From contig JAHBAN010000042.1 of NCBI GenBank assembly GCA_018500075.1, positions 1 to 8,623 of the forward strand: DNA of 8,623 bases. The letters run 5' to 3'. Below, piece by piece: positions 5,799 to 8,623 of the stretch. The DNA comes from Flavobacteriia bacterium (lineage in GTDB: Bacteria; Bacteroidota; Bacteroidia; Flavobacteriales; Flavobacteriaceae). The position numbers and the translations under genes were made by a program. Each line of letters begins with the position of its first letter. The stretch's first letter is position 1. The notes beneath the pieces are model-generated. The model was not told the DNA's origin. It searched no databases and worked only from the letters and a program-made list of their open reading frames with translations.

Positions 5799-6959
5799 TC
5801 AAGCGGTGAGTTTCTTGCCGAGACCCTCGAGCATGGCAAGGCAGGCTTGCAGCTGGTCGGGGGCGATAAACTCGTCGGGTTTGTGAGCCTGTTCGATGCT
5901 GCCGGGGCCGCAGACCACAGCCGAGAGTCCGAGCTGTTGGAAGAGGCCCGCTTCGGTTCCGAAGGCGACCACATCAACGCCGTTGCCGCCGGTGAGGGCG
6001 GCGCAGAGATCGCGGGCTTCATTTTCCTCCATCGGCATCAGGCCCGCCACCTCGCCCATGGTTTCGACTTCGATGGCGGCGGCGGGGTGCACCGCGCGCA
6101 TGGCCGGGAGGAGTGTATTTTCTGTATAGGCATCGAGCGCCTTGTGCAGGAATGTGTAATCACTGTCCTGAACCGGGCGGAACTCCCAGTCGACCTCGGC
6201 TTTGCCGACGATCACGTTATGGGCCACGCCGCCGGCGATACGGCCGATGTTCACGGTTGTATAGGGCGGCTCAAAGCGGCTGCCTTCGGGGGCGCGCGCC
6301 ATCAGATCTCTGCGCAGCTCCATCAGCTTTGTCACATAGCGCACCGCATATTCGGCGGCATTGACCCCGCGCGCAGGCTGGCTGCCGTGGCCCTCAAGGC
6401 CGGTGAAGCGCGTGGTGTATTCGCAGCAGCCTTTGTGGCCTTCGATGATGCGCATTTCGGTCGGCTCGCCGATGATGGCGATGGCGGGTTTCAGCCCTTG
6501 GGCCTGAAGCTCCTTCACCAGCGCTTGTGCACCGATGCAGCCGGTTTCTTCGTCATGGGTGAAGGCGAAGTGGACCGGGCGGGTGAGCGGGAGCGCGGCG
6601 TAGGCTTCGGCCATGGCGAGCGTGGCGGCGATAAAGCCTTTCATGTCGCAGGTGCCACGACCAAAGAGCAGCCCGTCGCGGTCTGTCAGGGTGAAGGGGT
6701 CGCTTGTCCAGTCCTGATCTTCGACGGGGACGACATCGGAGTGGCCTGAAAGCACAATGCCGCCGTCGCCCTCTGGCCCCAGCGTGGCGAAGAGATTGGC
6801 CTTGGTGCCGCAGGGCGCGCTGTAGGTTGTCACCCGCGCGCCGAGCTGGCCGAGATGATCGGCCATGAAGGCGATCATCTCGAGGTTGCTGTCGGGAGAG
6901 ACGGTTGGAAAGGCGACGAGCTGTTCCAGAAGCGCGACGGTGCGGGCGAGAGTGCTCAT
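5799..6959 (-). CDS. M20-family amidohydrolase, ArgE-like N-acetyl-diamino-acid deacetylase
   Basis: Cytoplasmic di-zinc deacetylase of the acetylornithine deacetylase (ArgE) type, 386 residues against 383 in E. coli ArgE. Metal and catalytic residues are all visible: H73 and D75 in SGHSDVVPV, bridging D105 in RGTCDMKG, general base E137 and ligand E138 in THDEETG, E165 in IIGEPTE, H191 in LEGHGSQPARG (lid or dimerisation domain), and H359 in EQAHKPDEF; GTEAG at 334-338 is also kept. The ATG overlaps the stop of the upstream M24 gene as ATGA (6956-6959) and has no strong Shine-Dalgarno, which points to translational coupling. Arginine synthesis genes are absent from the window, and the partner gene is an ectoine-hydrolase homologue, so a catabolic substrate such as an N-acetyl diaminobutyrate or acetylated polyamine derivative is as likely as N-acetylornithine. 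I therefore give no gene symbol. Confidence 0.88.
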   Translation of the reverse strand: MSTLARTVALLEQLVAFPTVSPDSNLEMIAFMADHLGQLGARVTTYSAPCGTKANLFATLGPEGDGGIVLSGHSDVVPVEDQDWTSDPFTLTDRDGLLFGRGTCDMKGFIAATLAMAEAYAALPLTRPVHFAFTHDEETGCIGAQALVKELQAQGLKPAIAIIGEPTEMRIIEGHKGCCEYTTRFTGLEGHGSQPARGVNAAEYAVRYVTKLMELRRDLMARAPEGSRFEPPYTTVNIGRIAGGVAHNVIVGKAEVDWEFRPVQDSDYTFLHKALDAYTENTLLPAMRAVHPAAAIEVETMGEVAGLMPMEENEARDLCAALTGGNGVDVVAFGTEAGLFQQLGLSAVVCGPGSIEQAHKPDEFIAPDQLQACLAMLEGLGKKLTA

Positions 6960-8140
6960 GGTTTGACAAACATCTTGCGCGGTCGATCGCAGAGCGCTTC
7001 GGCGGGGCCTTCGTCTTTGATCAGGATCGTCTCGGTGATCTCCATGCCCCAGTCGTCCATCCAGAGGCCCGGCATGAAGTGGAATGTCATGCCCGGCTCC
7101 AGCACGGTTTCGTCCTCGGCGCGCAGGGAGATTGTGCGCTCGCCCCAATCGGGCGGGTAGCTGAGGCCGATAGGGTAGCCGCAGCGCGCGCCGCGCTCGA
7201 TCCCGGCTTTTTCCAAGGGGGCGGCGAGGGCATTGGCGATGTCGCAGGCGCGGTTGCCGGCGCGGGCCTTTTCAAGACCGGCTTCAAGCCCTTCGACAAG
7301 CGCCGCCTCGGCGCGTTTGAGGAAGTCTGACGGCTCGCCCAGAAAGATCGTGCGGCAGAAGGGGGCGTGATAGCGGCGGTAGCAGCCGGAAATTTCAAAG
7401 AAGGTCGCCTCGCCTGTCTGGAAGGGGCGGCCATCCCATGTGAGGTGGGGCGCGGCGGCGTCGGAGCCTGAGGGCAAGAGCGGCACAATGGCGGCGTAAT
7501 CGCCCCAGTGGCCATCGGCGCCGCGAATGAGATCGCGTTGGACTTCGGCCACCACCTCGTTTTTGGGGATGCCGACTTCGACACGCTCAAGGAGGCCATC
7601 GACGACCTTTTCGCTGATCTTGGCGGCGCGGCGCATGAAGACCAGCTCTTCTTCGGACTTCACGGTGCGCTGCCAGTTGACCAACGCTGTGGCGTCAAGG
7701 AACTGCGCATTTGGCAGCTCAGTGAGCAGGGTTTGGAAGGCTTTGGCGGAGAAGTAATAATTGTCCATCTCGACGCCGATCCGCACATCTTCGCGGCCCA
7801 GATCCTTGATGCGGGTGGCGAGATCTTGCATCGGGTGGCGGGTTGTGGACTGAACGAAGTGGTCGGCGTAGCCGTGGACATGGCTGTCGTCCATCCAGAC
7901 TGTGCGGACAGCGCCGTTGGCGTCCTGGCGGCGGCCCCACCAGTGCGGCGCGCTGTCGTGGGTTATGATGACGCCTTGATGAACGTAAAAGGACCAGCCG
8001 TCATAGCCTGTGAGCCACGCCATATTGGACGGGTCCTGGACATAGAGCAGGTCTATCCCTGCGGCTTCCATGGCGAGGCGTGTTTTTTTGAGGCGGGCGG
8101 CATATTCGACTTCGGAAAAGGGCGTTCTGTGAAAATTCAT
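6956..8140 (-). CDS. doeA: Ectoine hydrolase-like M24 family protein (DoeA/EutD-type)
   Basis: A 394-residue protein with the creatinase/aminopeptidase P layout: N-terminal domain to about 160, then a C-terminal pita-bread domain. It strongly resembles DoeA/EutD, which open the ectoine ring to N-acetyl-2,4-diaminobutyrate: DPSNMAWLTGYDGWSFYVHQ at 36-55, IGVEMDNYYFSA at 121-132, LVNWQRTVKS at 153-162, GYPIGLSYPPDWGERT at 321-336, and MTFHFMPGLWMDDWGMEIT at 351-369. The five metal ligands of M24 peptidases are mostly absent (E249 and no second Asp at 247-264, no GHG at 321, H354 in place of the Glu), as in metal-free creatinase-type hydrolases. ATG at 8140 is the only sensible start (an in-frame stop lies four codons upstream), though no Shine-Dalgarno is visible. 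It is the first gene of a two-gene unit with the M20 deacetylase. True ectoine activity is not proven; usual eut/doe partners are not in view. Confidence 0.82.
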   Translation of the reverse strand: MNFHRTPFSEVEYAARLKKTRLAMEAAGIDLLYVQDPSNMAWLTGYDGWSFYVHQGVIITHDSAPHWWGRRQDANGAVRTVWMDDSHVHGYADHFVQSTTRHPMQDLATRIKDLGREDVRIGVEMDNYYFSAKAFQTLLTELPNAQFLDATALVNWQRTVKSEEELVFMRRAAKISEKVVDGLLERVEVGIPKNEVVAEVQRDLIRGADGHWGDYAAIVPLLPSGSDAAAPHLTWDGRPFQTGEATFFEISGCYRRYHAPFCRTIFLGEPSDFLKRAEAALVEGLEAGLEKARAGNRACDIANALAAPLEKAGIERGARCGYPIGLSYPPDWGERTISLRAEDETVLEPGMTFHFMPGLWMDDWGMEITETILIKDEGPAEALCDRPRKMFVKP

Positions 8141-8489
8141 CAGCTTGGCTCAGTTTGATTTTGGTTTGGCCTATCAGCGGTAAAAGCGGGGCTTTGGTCT
8201 AGAGGGTAAAACGCCTTGATTTGGCGGTTTGCGACATTTGGGGGTATGATTCTCCGGTTGTTTGCACCTTGGGGCTGATACAATTGCGAAACAATCTTGC
8301 AAGAAAGCGGCCCCCAGAAAAACAAACTGGCGCAAAAGGCGGGATTTTGTGCGTTTTCTGACTAATTATCCTGCTGGGAGGGGTCATAAAAAAATACTTG
8401 GTTAGACTGTTGCATGATACCGCCCACCTGAGGTTAGATGTGACGCGATAAGTGGTTCAAGCCACAAGAAAACGACGGGGAGCCGATTT
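8141..8489. promoter_or_regulatory. Divergent intergenic region, doeA-like gene / potA-like gene
   Basis: These 349 bases between divergent genes must contain promoters for both, but I cannot assign convincing -35/-10 pairs. Noted elements are a perfect palindrome CTTGCAAG (8296-8303) preceded by TTGCGAAACAA (8285-8295), an A-rich run at 8388-8394, and a short inverted repeat around CGCC-TTGATTT-GGCG (8211-8225). The ATTTGATCA motif of the pot/gntR promoters is absent, so this pair is probably under different control. No credible gene lies inside. Confidence 0.6.
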
Positions 8490-8623
8490 TTGGCCAACAC
8501 GCATAATGAAGATGCGTTCGTAGCGTTCGAACGTGTTCAGAAGAGTTACGACGGCGAGACGCTTGTTGTAAAAGACCTAAACCTGACATTGCCCAAAGGC
8601 GAGTTTCTGACAATGCTTGGGCC
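8490..8623 (+). CDS. potA: Second polyamine-type ABC transporter ATP-binding protein, PotA-like (partial)
   Basis: The first 44 codons of a second importer ATPase, cut by the right edge. From a TTG start the frame reads MANTHNEDAFVAFERVQKSY, then DGETLVVKDLNLTLPKGEFLTMLG, which is the N-terminal beta-sheet of an ABC ATPase ending just at the Walker A loop (LG plus the next P). The tone and spacing match PotA-type ATPases of Rhodobacteraceae. GGGGAG (8477-8482) sits 7 bases before the TTG and decides the start; no ATG fits in frame upstream of the conserved sequence. It probably leads an operon of a second polyamine-like importer transcribed away from the doeA-like/M20 pair. Being an ABC ATPase is nearly certain; its substrate class is inferred. 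Confidence 0.8.
   Translation, partial: MANTHNEDAFVAFERVQKSYDGETLVVKDLNLTLPKGEFLTMLG

Noticed and set aside
5847..6749. 300-codon open frame on the plus strand
   Set aside because: Antisense shadow of the M20 deacetylase gene, whose metal ligands are all intact; no domain and no Shine-Dalgarno of note.
7508..8158. 216-codon open frame on the plus strand
   Set aside because: Antisense shadow of the doeA-like gene; composition mirrors that gene read backwards.
8140..8325. 61-codon minus-strand frame ending TGATG over the doeA-like start
   Set aside because: The stop/start overlap looked like coupling, but it starts with TTG, has no Shine-Dalgarno, and its composition looks like translated spacer.

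Overview
The window looks like chromosomal DNA from a marine alphaproteobacterium of the Rhodobacteraceae (Roseobacter group). This rests on recognising the protein sequences, the moderately high G+C, and gene neighbourhoods I know from that group; no marker gene is present to prove it. The theme is uptake and breakdown of polyamines and related diamino compounds. All seven genes, two of them cut by the window edges, belong to known families.

Left part (1-3083, minus strand): a polyamine ABC importer operon in the order potF (periplasmic binding protein), potG (ATPase), potH (permease, cut by the left edge). A good rho-independent terminator lies between potF and potG and probably lets the binding protein be made in excess.

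Centre (3084-5403): a divergent promoter region, then on the plus strand a GntR-family regulator of the FCD type and a class-III aminotransferase of the SpuC (putrescine:pyruvate) type. The 9-base sequence ATTTGATCA occurs in the potF/gntR intergenic region, over the potF -10 element, and again between the -35 and -10 of the aminotransferase promoter. The simplest reading is that the GntR protein represses both import and the first catabolic step until a polyamine-derived effector appears.

5404-5798: a gene-free stretch of about 395 bases between two convergent genes. It holds a perfect 9-bp GC-rich hairpin, three GTGCAC palindromes spaced exactly 11 bases apart, a CtrA-like site, and two mutually exclusive hairpins followed by a GC-rich one. 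It is the least explained part of the window.

Right part (5799-8140, minus strand): a two-gene unit whose ORFs overlap by ATGA. The first gene is a DoeA/EutD-like (ectoine hydrolase-type) metal-free M24 protein; the second is an ArgE-like M20 deacetylase. The pair suggests sequential opening of a ring or amide followed by N-deacetylation. After a 349-base divergent intergenic region, the start of a second PotA-type ATPase (TTG start, 8490 to the window end) begins on the plus strand. The catabolic genes therefore lie between two polyamine-type importers.
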